A stretch of DNA of 64,000 nucleotides, taken from an uncultured Candidatus Binatia bacterium. Lineage in GTDB: Bacteria > Desulfobacterota > Binatia > UBA9968 > JAJDTQ01. This document shows, piece by piece, positions 11,368 through 18,652 of this stretch. The stretch covers positions 2,637,001 through 2,701,000 of the forward strand of contig OY282432.1 of assembly GCA_958295985.1 (NCBI GenBank), written 5' to 3'. The position numbers and the translations under genes were made by a program. Below the pieces are notes generated by a model. The model was not told the origin of the DNA and made no database searches. It saw only the letters and a list, made by a program, of their open reading frames with translations. Numbering within the stretch: position 1 is the first letter of the stretch; the number at the start of each line of letters is the position of its first letter.

Positions 11368-11486
11368 CAACTCCCGTTCATGCGGGACGACGCTTCGAGG
11401 TCCGCGTTCCATTCGCGAACGGGGTCTGAGACCGCTCGGCTGAACGGTTGCGTCCGGTTCATCGACGTCGAAGAGGTATGTGGGAT

Positions 11487-11558
11487 TGATCCCAACGGGA
11501 CTCGAACCCGTGTTTCTGGCGTGAGAGGCCAGCGTCCTAACCGCTAGACGATGGGACC
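11487..11558 (-). tRNA. tRNA-Glu (anticodon CTC)
   Basis: The minus strand folds into a complete cloverleaf: acceptor GGTCCCA/TGGGATC, D-loop AGCGGTTAGGA, anticodon stem CTGGC/GCCAG with loop CTCTCAC (anticodon CTC), and T arm ACGGGTTCGAGTCCCGT. No 3' CCA is encoded, unlike the other three tRNAs of the window. It lies one base downstream of tRNA-Gln and in line with gltX. Confidence 0.97.
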
Positions 11559-11559
11559 G

Positions 11560-11635
11560 TGGCTGAGGAGGTAGGACTCGAACCTACAATCGCCTGATCC
11601 AGAGTCAGGTGGCTTACCAATTAGCCGACTCCTCA
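11560..11635 (-). tRNA. tRNA-Gln (anticodon CTG)
   Basis: The minus strand gives acceptor TGAGGAG/CTCCTCA, D-loop AATTGGTAA, anticodon stem CCTGA/TCAGG with loop CTCTGGA (anticodon CTG) and T arm TAGGTTCGAGTCCTA. The discriminator G and a 3' CCA are encoded. It begins 28 bases after the gltX stop on the same strand. Confidence 0.97.
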
Positions 11636-11663
11636 ATGATTTGCAAGGATAAATCAATACGTT

Positions 11664-13091
11664 TCAGGCGTCAAGATGGGCGTCGATGTAGCGGATGCCC
11701 GCGGCAAGCCGCGCAAGGGTCACGTCACGTCCCAGCACGTCGATGACCTCGTAGATGCCGGGGCTCACGGTGGAGCCGGTGAGGGCCACCCGTACCGGCT
11801 GGGCCACCTTGCCCAGCTTGATATCCCGCTCCGCGACGATGTCGCCGAACACCTGCTCGATGCCGGCTCCGTTGAAGTCGGCCAGGTTCCCCAGCCGGAC
11901 GGCGACCTCCTGAAGCAGGTTGCGGGTGTCCGGGACCAAGTGCTTCCGTCCGGCCTTCTCGTCGATCTCGACGGTTTCCGCAAGGAAGTAGTGCGCCATG
12001 TCCACCAACTCCACCAGGGATTTGGCCCTTTCCCTCAAGGTCTCGACCATCTTCTCCAGCCACGGGCGGTCGTCGGGCACGGCATGGCCCTTGGCCCTGA
12101 GGTAGGGGGCCACGTCCCCGGCCAGTCGGGAGAGCGGTCGGTCCTTGAGATAGTGGGCGTTGAGCCACAGCAGCTTCTCGGGGTTGAAGACCGCGGACGA
12201 CTTCCCGACGGCGTCGATGTCGAACTTCTCCACCAGCTCCCGGCTGTCGAATATCTCCTGGTCGCCGTGGGACCAACCCAGCCTTACCAGATAGTTGTTC
12301 AGCGCCTCGGGGAAGTACCCCATGTCCCGGTAGGCCGTGACCGAGGTCGCGCCGTGTCGTTTGCTGAGCCGCTTTTTGTCCACACCCAGGATCAGCGGCA
12401 CGTGGGCGAACACCGGCGGCTCCAACCCCAGGGCCTGGTAGATCTGCATCTGCCGCGGCGTGTTGGACAGGTGGTCGTCGCCGCGGATGATATGGGTGAT
12501 GCCCATGTCGATGTCGTCGCACACCACGCAGAAGTTGTAGGTGGGACTGCCGTCCGAGCGGGCGAGGATCAGGTCGTCCAGCTCGGTGTTGTCGAACTCC
12601 ACCCGGCCCTTGACCTTGTCGTCCACCACCGTGGCGCCGCGCTCCGGCGAGCGGAACCGGACGGTGAACGGGACGTGCTCCGGCAGCGTCGCGGCCTCCC
12701 GCTCCGCGGGCCGGCAGGTGCCGTCATAGGTGGGCTTGCGCTTTGCCTCCAGCGCGGCCTGCCGCTTGGCGTCCAGGGTCTCCGGCGTGCACACGCAGGG
12801 GTAGGCGTCTCCCGCGCTCAGGAGCGCGCGGATACGCTCCTGATAGAGCGCGGTCCGCTCCGTCTGGTAGAATGGCCCTTCATCCCACTCCAGTTGCAGC
12901 CATTCCATGCTCCGGAGGATCGCGTCGATGGCCTCCGGCGTCGACCGCTTGCGGTCTGTGTCCTCGATGCGCAGGACGAACTTCCCGCCGCAGTGCCGCG
13001 CGTACAGGTAGTTGAACAGGGCCGTGCGCGCGCCGCCGATGTGCAGGTATCCGGTTGGGCTGGGAGCGAAACGTGTTCGGATTTCGGGCAT
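11664..13091 (-). CDS. gltX: Glutamyl-tRNA synthetase
   Basis: Class I synthetase charging tRNA-Glu and, where no GlnRS exists, also mischarging tRNA-Gln for later amidation by GatCAB. The 475-residue product has the HIGH-type motif in SPTGYLHIGGARTALFNYLY (residues 11-30) and the KMSKS equivalent KKRLSKRHGATS. The anticodon-binding domain is present and the length is normal. It starts 21 bases after the mcrC stop and is followed by tRNA-Gln and tRNA-Glu on the same strand, so one transcript may carry the enzyme and its two putative substrates. Whether it is discriminating cannot be told by eye. Confidence 0.96.
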   Translation of the reverse strand: MPEIRTRFAPSPTGYLHIGGARTALFNYLYARHCGGKFVLRIEDTDRKRSTPEAIDAILRSMEWLQLEWDEGPFYQTERTALYQERIRALLSAGDAYPCVCTPETLDAKRQAALEAKRKPTYDGTCRPAEREAATLPEHVPFTVRFRSPERGATVVDDKVKGRVEFDNTELDDLILARSDGSPTYNFCVVCDDIDMGITHIIRGDDHLSNTPRQMQIYQALGLEPPVFAHVPLILGVDKKRLSKRHGATSVTAYRDMGYFPEALNNYLVRLGWSHGDQEIFDSRELVEKFDIDAVGKSSAVFNPEKLLWLNAHYLKDRPLSRLAGDVAPYLRAKGHAVPDDRPWLEKMVETLRERAKSLVELVDMAHYFLAETVEIDEKAGRKHLVPDTRNLLQEVAVRLGNLADFNGAGIEQVFGDIVAERDIKLGKVAQPVRVALTGSTVSPGIYEVIDVLGRDVTLARLAAGIRYIDAHLDA

Positions 13092-13112
13092 GGGCTTTCG
13101 TCCTGCTTTGTC

Positions 13113-14357
13113 TCACGCGGCGCGCGGCAGACCCCGTGCCTCATTCCTCAATGCCTTCACCCTGTCCGCCAGGGCAACGACGCGCTCGAAGATCTCATCG
13201 AGCGTGCCGGACAGATCGACCGCGGCGACATGCAGCCGCTTGCCGGATTGCCGGACCTGATATGTCGCCGTGTCCGCCTCGCCCTTGGCATAGATCAGCA
13301 GCCCTCCCGGCAGACCGAGTGCGGTAGCATACGCTAGTAGCTGGTACAGGTCGGCGTTGGGAACGCGCTCGCCGGTGACGTTCTTGTATTTCGCATCGCC
13401 TACGAACACGCAGGCACCACCCTCCCACCACGAAAGGTCGGGCTTGAGTAGCGCGCGCCGGGCCTGATCGAGGGCAACGCGGCGTGGCATGTCCTTATCG
13501 GAGCACAGCACACGGTTGGAGACTCCCATCGCTTCCCGGAGTGCCTGTGTAACGAACTCCTGAAAGACGATGTTCATGTTCAGCAGGAACCCGGATGCCC
13601 GCACCTCCCCGCGGGCAGACTCGAACGCGCCATGCCGCAAGACAAGGCGGGACAACGCCACGACGTCACGGTAGTGCTCGTTCAAGCGGTCGAAGCGGAC
13701 CTCCGGCACGGCGCTCGGCGGAAACTCGACAGACGAGACTTTGCCGAGCGTGGCTGCAAGCCACCCGAGTCTCCGACGAGCCTCTTGCGAACGAATCCGC
13801 ATCCCGCCGAGCCGAGCCGTTGCGGCCTTCACCAGCCGGTTTGCCATGATGTCGTCCGTGAACACGTCGTCCCGGACCTCGACAGGCAGGGCGACACCGA
13901 ACCGGATACGTAACTGCTCGGCGAACCTTACTCTTCCGCGGACGCTGTGCAGCGCCTCCTCCTCCGTGCGGTAGCCGTGGAGCAACCCCTGTGCGAACGC
14001 CCGTCGGGCAGCCGCCACAAGAGCGAGTGCCAGCATGTCAGGCAGCGCGGCCTCCTCCGCGAAGTCGAACATGCCGTCTTCCCGTGACCGGTACGCACCC
14101 ATCGCGTAGCAAGCCAACGACAACAACCGCGGGATGCCGATCTTCGGCCGTATGAGGACCGACAACTCCCCAACCTCGATCGCGCCGACCGTTGAGCCGG
14201 GCGTCAGGCAGTACGCGCCTTCCGCGGCCATGGCAGGTTCGATGGTGAGCGACGGCACCCGTTTTCGCAACGCGTCGCGCTCAGCGACCGATAGTGGATA
14301 CGGCTCGCTTCGACAGTACTCTTGCAGCTCAATCTGACGCGTCACTTTTACCGCCAT
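13113..14357 (-). CDS. mcrC: McrC-family nuclease subunit of a McrBC type IV restriction system
   Basis: McrC is the nuclease and GTPase-stimulating partner of McrB, cutting DNA that carries modified cytosines. The 414-residue product has an N-terminal McrC-type domain (ELSVLIRPKIGIPRLLSLACY) and a PD-(D/E)xK nuclease core: LLKPDLSW, then VFVGDAKYK, then a DLYQLLAYA helix. The ATG at 14357 (MAVKVTRQIELQEYC) is preferred; the frame stays open to 14426 but would then start deep inside mcrB. It overlaps mcrB by 29 bases, the usual coupled arrangement. gltX follows after 21 bases. Confidence 0.9.
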   Translation of the reverse strand: MAVKVTRQIELQEYCRSEPYPLSVAERDALRKRVPSLTIEPAMAAEGAYCLTPGSTVGAIEVGELSVLIRPKIGIPRLLSLACYAMGAYRSREDGMFDFAEEAALPDMLALALVAAARRAFAQGLLHGYRTEEEALHSVRGRVRFAEQLRIRFGVALPVEVRDDVFTDDIMANRLVKAATARLGGMRIRSQEARRRLGWLAATLGKVSSVEFPPSAVPEVRFDRLNEHYRDVVALSRLVLRHGAFESARGEVRASGFLLNMNIVFQEFVTQALREAMGVSNRVLCSDKDMPRRVALDQARRALLKPDLSWWEGGACVFVGDAKYKNVTGERVPNADLYQLLAYATALGLPGGLLIYAKGEADTATYQVRQSGKRLHVAAVDLSGTLDEIFERVVALADRVKALRNEARGLPRAA

Positions 14358-15906
14358 CCTCGTTCGCCCCGTCTTCCTCATCCTCTCGCTGCGCCTCGCC
14401 TTCCTCCTCTCCCGGGCCGTGAGCAACTTCTCTGTTCAGCTTGTCCATGTCGAACTCCGCCAATCGGGCACCTTCCCCAAAGAGGCGCTCCTCGATGTAC
14501 GGGAGGACGCTGTGCTTCCAGATGCGCTTGACGTCTTCGCGGTCGAGGTTCTCCTTCATGAAGTAGCTCGGTCCGATGGCGGCGTGACGGTCATCGAGCT
14601 TCTCGTTCGCGCGATCAACGAGGTCAGCCACCCACTCCATCCCGGGCGCCTTCTTCCCCAGCCAGCGACGGAGCAGGTCCTTAACCGGTTCCTGGTACGG
14701 ATGGAAATCCACGAAGTAGAATCGGCGACGCAGCGCCAAGTCCACCAGCGCGATTGAGCGGTCAGCCGTGTTCATCGTACCGACGATGTACAGGTTTTCG
14801 GGTAGCGAGAAGGACTCGTCCGAGTATTGCAGGTTCATCTCGCTGTTGCGGTACTCCAGGAGGAAGTACAATTCCCCAAAGACCTTGGCGAGGTTGCCCC
14901 GGTTGATCTCGTCGATGACAAGGAAATGCTTCCCGGCCGGGTCGTCGTGCGCGAGCCTGGCAGCCCGTAGCAGCGGCCCGTCCCGCAACTCGAACCCGAC
15001 CTGCGCACTCCCGGTCGTCCTGGGACGGAAACCCTGCACGAAATCCTCGTAGGCGTAGGACGGATGGAACTGCACCAGCGTAACCCTTTTGTTCGATCCG
15101 GCCAGGCAATGCGCGAGTTTCTGAGCAACGTATGTCTTGCCCGTGCCCGGCGGCCCCTGGAAGATGACCTGCTTCTTCTCCTCAAGCAACCGTTCGATGT
15201 TTTGCAGGGAATCGACGGAAAGCAACACCTCCTCGGCAAGCGCTTGCAGGTCAGGTTGAGGCTTTGTCGGCGGGGGCGGAGGCCAGCCGTCACGCAACAC
15301 CCAGACCAGGGATTGAGCGTCGAGACGGTGGCGCAAGGTCAGACCACGCTCCCCGGCTTCATCGATGAAGCGGTCCAGGAAAGCAAGAGCGTGCTCATAC
15401 AACGCAGCCTCGTCTGCGTTTGGATCGGGTGGGCCGTACCCGGTACGCTCGTACGCGGAATTGAACGCCGTGACACGGAACGGCGGGTACTTCTGAACAT
15501 CCAACCCCATGAGCAAGACGGATGCCACATTCATACGGCTGCCTGGGCCCGATATCACTGTCGGCGGGAGCAGGCTACTGAAAGTCTTGATGCGCCCGGA
15601 AACGGGCGAGTGGTCCTGCGTCCAAATCGCTTGCAGCGCCGTTAAGGCTTCGTCTGAACGCGACACACACCATTGATCAAGGTCAGAGGCTCGACGCCAG
15701 TCTATGGGGTTGGCGTTTTTGTCAGCGAGAGTGCGGCTTAGCAGAGTGGCCCAGTTGTCCGCGCCAGTAACCACTGCTTTGCGCACCTCTGCGAGCTTTC
15801 CAGCGAAATCGAGCTTGTAGTCTATCTCTTCGCTGTCCAGTTGTCCCGTTTCAACATACGCTCGGGCGAGGCTTACAAACTCATCCCATGGCGAAGCGTT
15901 CGGCAT
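14329..15906 (-). CDS. mcrB: McrB-family AAA+ GTPase of a McrBC type IV restriction system
   Basis: Motor subunit that recognises modified DNA and translocates it before McrC cleaves. The 525-residue product has a variable N-terminal domain (about 1-220, presumed recognition domain, not identified), then the AAA+ module: Walker A GPPGTGKTY (251-259), Walker B FLVIDEINRGN (328-338), the McrB-type signature MNTADRS (378-384) and ALRRRFYF. The C-terminus is very acidic (EEEGEAQREDEEDGANEDGG), partly because it overlaps the mcrC start. AAGGAGG lies 13 bases before the ATG, inside a GGAGGCCTCC palindrome. Confidence 0.9.
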   Translation of the reverse strand: MPNASPWDEFVSLARAYVETGQLDSEEIDYKLDFAGKLAEVRKAVVTGADNWATLLSRTLADKNANPIDWRRASDLDQWCVSRSDEALTALQAIWTQDHSPVSGRIKTFSSLLPPTVISGPGSRMNVASVLLMGLDVQKYPPFRVTAFNSAYERTGYGPPDPNADEAALYEHALAFLDRFIDEAGERGLTLRHRLDAQSLVWVLRDGWPPPPPTKPQPDLQALAEEVLLSVDSLQNIERLLEEKKQVIFQGPPGTGKTYVAQKLAHCLAGSNKRVTLVQFHPSYAYEDFVQGFRPRTTGSAQVGFELRDGPLLRAARLAHDDPAGKHFLVIDEINRGNLAKVFGELYFLLEYRNSEMNLQYSDESFSLPENLYIVGTMNTADRSIALVDLALRRRFYFVDFHPYQEPVKDLLRRWLGKKAPGMEWVADLVDRANEKLDDRHAAIGPSYFMKENLDREDVKRIWKHSVLPYIEERLFGEGARLAEFDMDKLNREVAHGPGEEEGEAQREDEEDGANEDGGKSDASD

Positions 15907-16066
15907 CGTGTCTTGGAGGCCTCCTTTTCCGAGGATGAGACAATATCACCTGCCGTCCTGCAAAAGTAAACTGAGGAAGACAGGGTGCCGGGAGACTCGC
16001 TCCGAGACCAAAAGTTTGACCGTGCCGGCCCCGTATGTCATAAACACAGTCTCATCGCATGTGATC

Positions 16067-16157
16067 GGAGAGATGGCCGAGCGGTCGAAGGCGCACGCCT
16101 GCTAAGCGTGTGTACCCCAAAAGGGTACCGAGGGTTCGAATCCCTCTCTCTCCGCCA
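16067..16157 (+). tRNA. tRNA-Ser (anticodon GCT)
   Basis: Acceptor GGAGAGA/TCTCTCC, anticodon stem CACGC/GCGTG with loop CTGCTAA (anticodon GCT), a long variable arm (TACCCCAAAAGGGTA) typical of serine tRNAs, T arm GAGGGTTCGAATCCCTC, discriminator G and encoded CCA. It lies between mcrB and the hipBA locus. Confidence 0.97.
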
Positions 16158-16285
16158 CCTTCCTCCACCGGCTAGCATACCATAAGCACAGGATTGCGAT
16201 GCCGACGGCCATCGGCCGGCCTGACAGGCTACACCGCACGACCCGAGCCAGACGCGCAGCCGCTCACTCTCCTTCGTTTTCCTGG

Positions 16286-16328
16286 TTGAAATAAGGTCCC
16301 TATAAGTATACACTAGATGCCTTAGTGT
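16286..16328 (+). promoter_or_regulatory. Candidate hipB promoter with operator-like inverted repeat
   Basis: TTGAAA (16286-16291) and TATACA (16307-16312) with a 15-base spacer form a plausible promoter. A perfect inverted repeat ACACTA-N7-TAGTGT (16310-16315 and 16323-16328) overlaps the -10. Toxin-antitoxin operons are commonly repressed by the antitoxin at such palindromes, so this is a likely HipB operator (inference). Confidence 0.4.
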
Positions 16329-16336
16329 GAGAGTAT

Positions 16337-16675
16337 GTGGACAGAATGCCTGCCAAACCGCAAGCTAGATTGCCGATCCCGGTCCTCCGCGCACTGAGGA
16401 AAGTCGGCGCCGACATTCGCCACGCGCGACGCCGTCGCCGTATTCCCACGCCGGTAATGGCCGAGCGTGCCCTGATCAGTCGCAAGACTCTCAACAAGGT
16501 GGAGAAGGGCGACCCGGGCGTCTCTTTGGGCATTTACGCCACGGTGCTCTTCGTGCTCGGCATGACCGACCGCCTCGCGGAACTGGCCGATCCCAGGCGT
16601 GATGCGGTTGGATTGAGCCTGGAAGAAGAAAGGCTCCCGCGACGCATCCGGATCGGCACGTATCCATTAGACTGA
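16337..16675 (+). CDS. HipB-like XRE-family antitoxin, C-terminus altered by an IS insertion
   Basis: A 112-residue helix-turn-helix protein (LRALRKVGADIRHARRRRRI, then ERALISRKTLNKVEKGDPGV and YATVLFVLGM) of the HipB/XRE type, expected to bind DNA and neutralise the HipA kinase. The IS begins in its next-to-last sense codon region: the frame now ends PLD-stop using the first bases of the IS. Removing the IS and one copy of the ATTAGA duplication restores ...PLDRPRSDG-stop (118 residues) with the stop at 18661-18663, overlapping the hipA GTG. The insertion therefore replaced only the last six residues with a stop. Confidence 0.85.
   Translation: MDRMPAKPQARLPIPVLRALRKVGADIRHARRRRRIPTPVMAERALISRKTLNKVEKGDPGVSLGIYATVLFVLGMTDRLAELADPRRDAVGLSLEEERLPRRIRIGTYPLD
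16666..16671. repeat. Target site duplication ATTAGA (left copy)
   Basis: Six-base ATTAGA directly before the left IS tip; the identical copy lies at 18636-18641. Confidence 0.9.
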
Positions 16676-16741
16676 ACTTCGAGCGACAGCCGATAGTAAC
16701 TCATTGTTTTACAAAGGGAAAGGAACGGAAACGGGTATGAG

Positions 16742-18478
16742 CTACTGGGTACGTTCCAGGCGAATTCCCAAGAGTTTGAAGACTTGGCATTGGAGGGCAG
16801 TGGGTCGGGTGATGACATCGAAGGGTTGGGCGTTGTCGAGCCCGGAAGTGACGACGCGGTTTTTGGTGATGGTGGCCAAGTCGTCGAGCATCGAGCGGAA
16901 GCTGTGCACGGGCCAGCCGGTGGAGGTGGTCTTGCGTGCGGCCTTGTCCTTGGCGGACGGCAAGACCTGGGCAGGCGCCACCACCGAGGTCCGCATGGCT
17001 TCAGCGGCATGCGGGTCATGGTCGTCGAACAGCAGCGGCTTGAGGCGTTGGCGCATGTGCCACTCGACATAGTAGGCGAGCATGCACAGGAAGACGTGGG
17101 CACGGACTCGGGGCGCGGCGTAGTGGAAGATGGGGCGCACTTTGAGGTCCACGGTCTTGTAGCTGCGCAAGGCGCGTTCAACCACGCTCAGGCCCTTGTA
17201 GGCGCGAACCGTCTCCTGAGTATTCAGCACGGTGTGGGGTACGTTGGTGCGGATGATGTAGAAGCCGTCGAGGGCCGCTTCCTTGGCGATGGCAGCGGTG
17301 CGGCGTTGATAGCTCAACAGGCCGTCATCGGAGATAGCCGTCTCGAAGTGCTTGCCCATTTTGTGCTGGCCCAAGACCTTGCCGAGGCGCTGCTGGACGC
17401 GGTCTCGGTCGGTCAAGCGACGTTTCTGTCGGGTGGTGGCGGCAACCATGCGGTCGAGGTCGCGTTCGGTGGCCTGGAGCAAGGCCTCGCGCTTGCGCGC
17501 CCGCTCCTTTGCCAGCAAAGGATTGCGGCACACGATGAGACGTTCACACGGGTAGTCCTGCGAGGTGATCTCGGCCAAGTCGCGCTGGTCGAACAGCGAG
17601 GGTTGAAAGGCTCCGTCTGCCACCAGCTTGCGGATGGCCGGCGCCCGCAGGGCGCTGATCCAGTCCAGCCCCGCAGGTTGGACTTCCTCGCGGATGCGCG
17701 CCTCGGTGAGCATGCCCCGATCGCCCACCACAACCACGCGGGACAAGGCAAAGCGCTGTTGGATCTTGTCGATCTGAGAACCCAAGGTGTTGGGGTCCGA
17801 AGTGTTCCCCTCGAACACCTCCACTGCTACGGGACAGCCTTTGCGGTTGCACAACAAGCCAAACACGATTTGCAGCTTGCCGCGTTTGCCGTCTCGGGAG
17901 TAGCCATGCTTGGCCAAGGGACAGCATCGGCCCTCCACATAGCTGGAGGTCAGGTCGTAGAGCACCAGGGAGCCTTCTTCAAGATGCTGCCGGGCCAAGC
18001 GCTGTTCAATGGTTCCTTGTCGTTCCAGCAGCCAGTCCATGGCGGCGTACAGATCGTCTTCGTTGCCGTTGTCTACCCCGAGGGTCTCGGCCAGCGAATC
18101 CCGAGCCGTGTCTGGAGCGAGGCCGCGGGCGGCAGCGAGTTTCGAGCCTGGGGCCAGGACACGGGCGACGATAAGGGCCAAGACACGGTCCCGTTCGACC
18201 GAAGGTTGGGTGGCGATGAGGCGGTCGAGCCCCAGCTTGCGCACGGTGCCGAGGGTGGCGGCGACATGGCCGTGGGGCAGGGAGCGAAGGATGTCGAAGT
18301 CGGTGGCGGCCATGGCGGTGCCGCCTTTGAGCAGGACCTTGAAACCTTCGATCAGGTGAGGGGGCCACTTGGAGAGGTTGGCGAGGGTGCGTTTGCGGAC
18401 TTTACCGTCTTGGCGGTAGGCTTCCCGGAGGAGGATAGCGGGCGGGGAGTTTCGGTTGGGTACGGACTCGATGTACAT
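16742..18478 (-). CDS. IS1634-family DDE transposase
   Basis: The 578-residue protein is full length with no frameshift. Features: N-terminal YRQDGKVRKRTLANLSKWP, the first catalytic-Asp region VLYDLTSSYVEG, then LLCNRKGCPVAVEVFEGNTSD, the second-Asp region VVVVGDRGMLTEARI, and the C-terminal Glu region GLSVVERALRSYKTVDLKVRP. These are typical of IS1634 transposases. A promoter (TTGACA at 18510-18515, 17-base spacer, TAACAT at 18487-18492, minus strand) would start transcription within about two bases of the ATG, implying a nearly leaderless mRNA. Confidence 0.95.
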   Translation of the reverse strand: MYIESVPNRNSPPAILLREAYRQDGKVRKRTLANLSKWPPHLIEGFKVLLKGGTAMAATDFDILRSLPHGHVAATLGTVRKLGLDRLIATQPSVERDRVLALIVARVLAPGSKLAAARGLAPDTARDSLAETLGVDNGNEDDLYAAMDWLLERQGTIEQRLARQHLEEGSLVLYDLTSSYVEGRCCPLAKHGYSRDGKRGKLQIVFGLLCNRKGCPVAVEVFEGNTSDPNTLGSQIDKIQQRFALSRVVVVGDRGMLTEARIREEVQPAGLDWISALRAPAIRKLVADGAFQPSLFDQRDLAEITSQDYPCERLIVCRNPLLAKERARKREALLQATERDLDRMVAATTRQKRRLTDRDRVQQRLGKVLGQHKMGKHFETAISDDGLLSYQRRTAAIAKEAALDGFYIIRTNVPHTVLNTQETVRAYKGLSVVERALRSYKTVDLKVRPIFHYAAPRVRAHVFLCMLAYYVEWHMRQRLKPLLFDDHDPHAAEAMRTSVVAPAQVLPSAKDKAARKTTSTGWPVHSFRSMLDDLATITKNRVVTSGLDNAQPFDVITRPTALQCQVFKLLGIRLERTQ

Positions 18479-18527
18479 GGGGACTGATGTTACCAGCAGT
18501 AGGTGCTTCTGTCAACTGTTTGATCCC

Positions 18528-18556
18528 ATTACAGCCACCATTTACATGGGTACAAT
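18528..18556 (+). promoter_or_regulatory. Candidate outward-facing promoter in the IS right end, toward hipA
   Basis: ATTACA (18528-18533), a 17-base spacer and TACAAT (18551-18556) match four and five of six consensus positions. It lies inside the IS and points at hipA, 97 bases upstream of its start. Function is inferred from sequence only. Confidence 0.35.
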
Positions 18557-18635
18557 TCGCCGCAAATTCCTCAGAGAATCAAACGAACTCAGCAACTTGA
18601 ACCTTGTTCGAATGGAATTTTCCCAGGAAGTTCAG

Positions 18636-18641
18636 ATTAGA
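18636..18641. repeat. Target site duplication ATTAGA (right copy)
   Basis: Six-base copy directly after the right IS tip, identical to 16666-16671. Confidence 0.9.
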
Positions 18642-18652
18642 CAGGCCCAGAA

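Larger units (their letters stand above)
16672..18635 (-). mobile_element. IS1634-family insertion sequence (complete, 1964 bp)
   Basis: The element is bounded by a 9-base perfect terminal inverted repeat: CTGAACTTC at 16672-16680 and GAAGTTCAG at 18627-18635. It is flanked by the 6-base direct repeat ATTAGA (16666-16671 and 18636-18641). It encodes one transposase on the minus strand. Length, terminal organisation and duplication size fit the IS1634 family of IS4-like DDE elements. It sits exactly at the hipB-hipA junction. Intact ends and an intact transposase suggest a recent insertion. Confidence 0.93.

Noticed and set aside
11450-11487. TGGGATTGATCCCA at the end of tRNA-Glu as a terminator
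   Set aside because: The palindrome has only a two-base centre and shares half its sequence with the tRNA acceptor stem; no T tract follows.
15908-16105. 65-codon frame between mcrB and tRNA-Ser
   Set aside because: Biased composition, no ribosome-binding site, and it runs into the tRNA gene.
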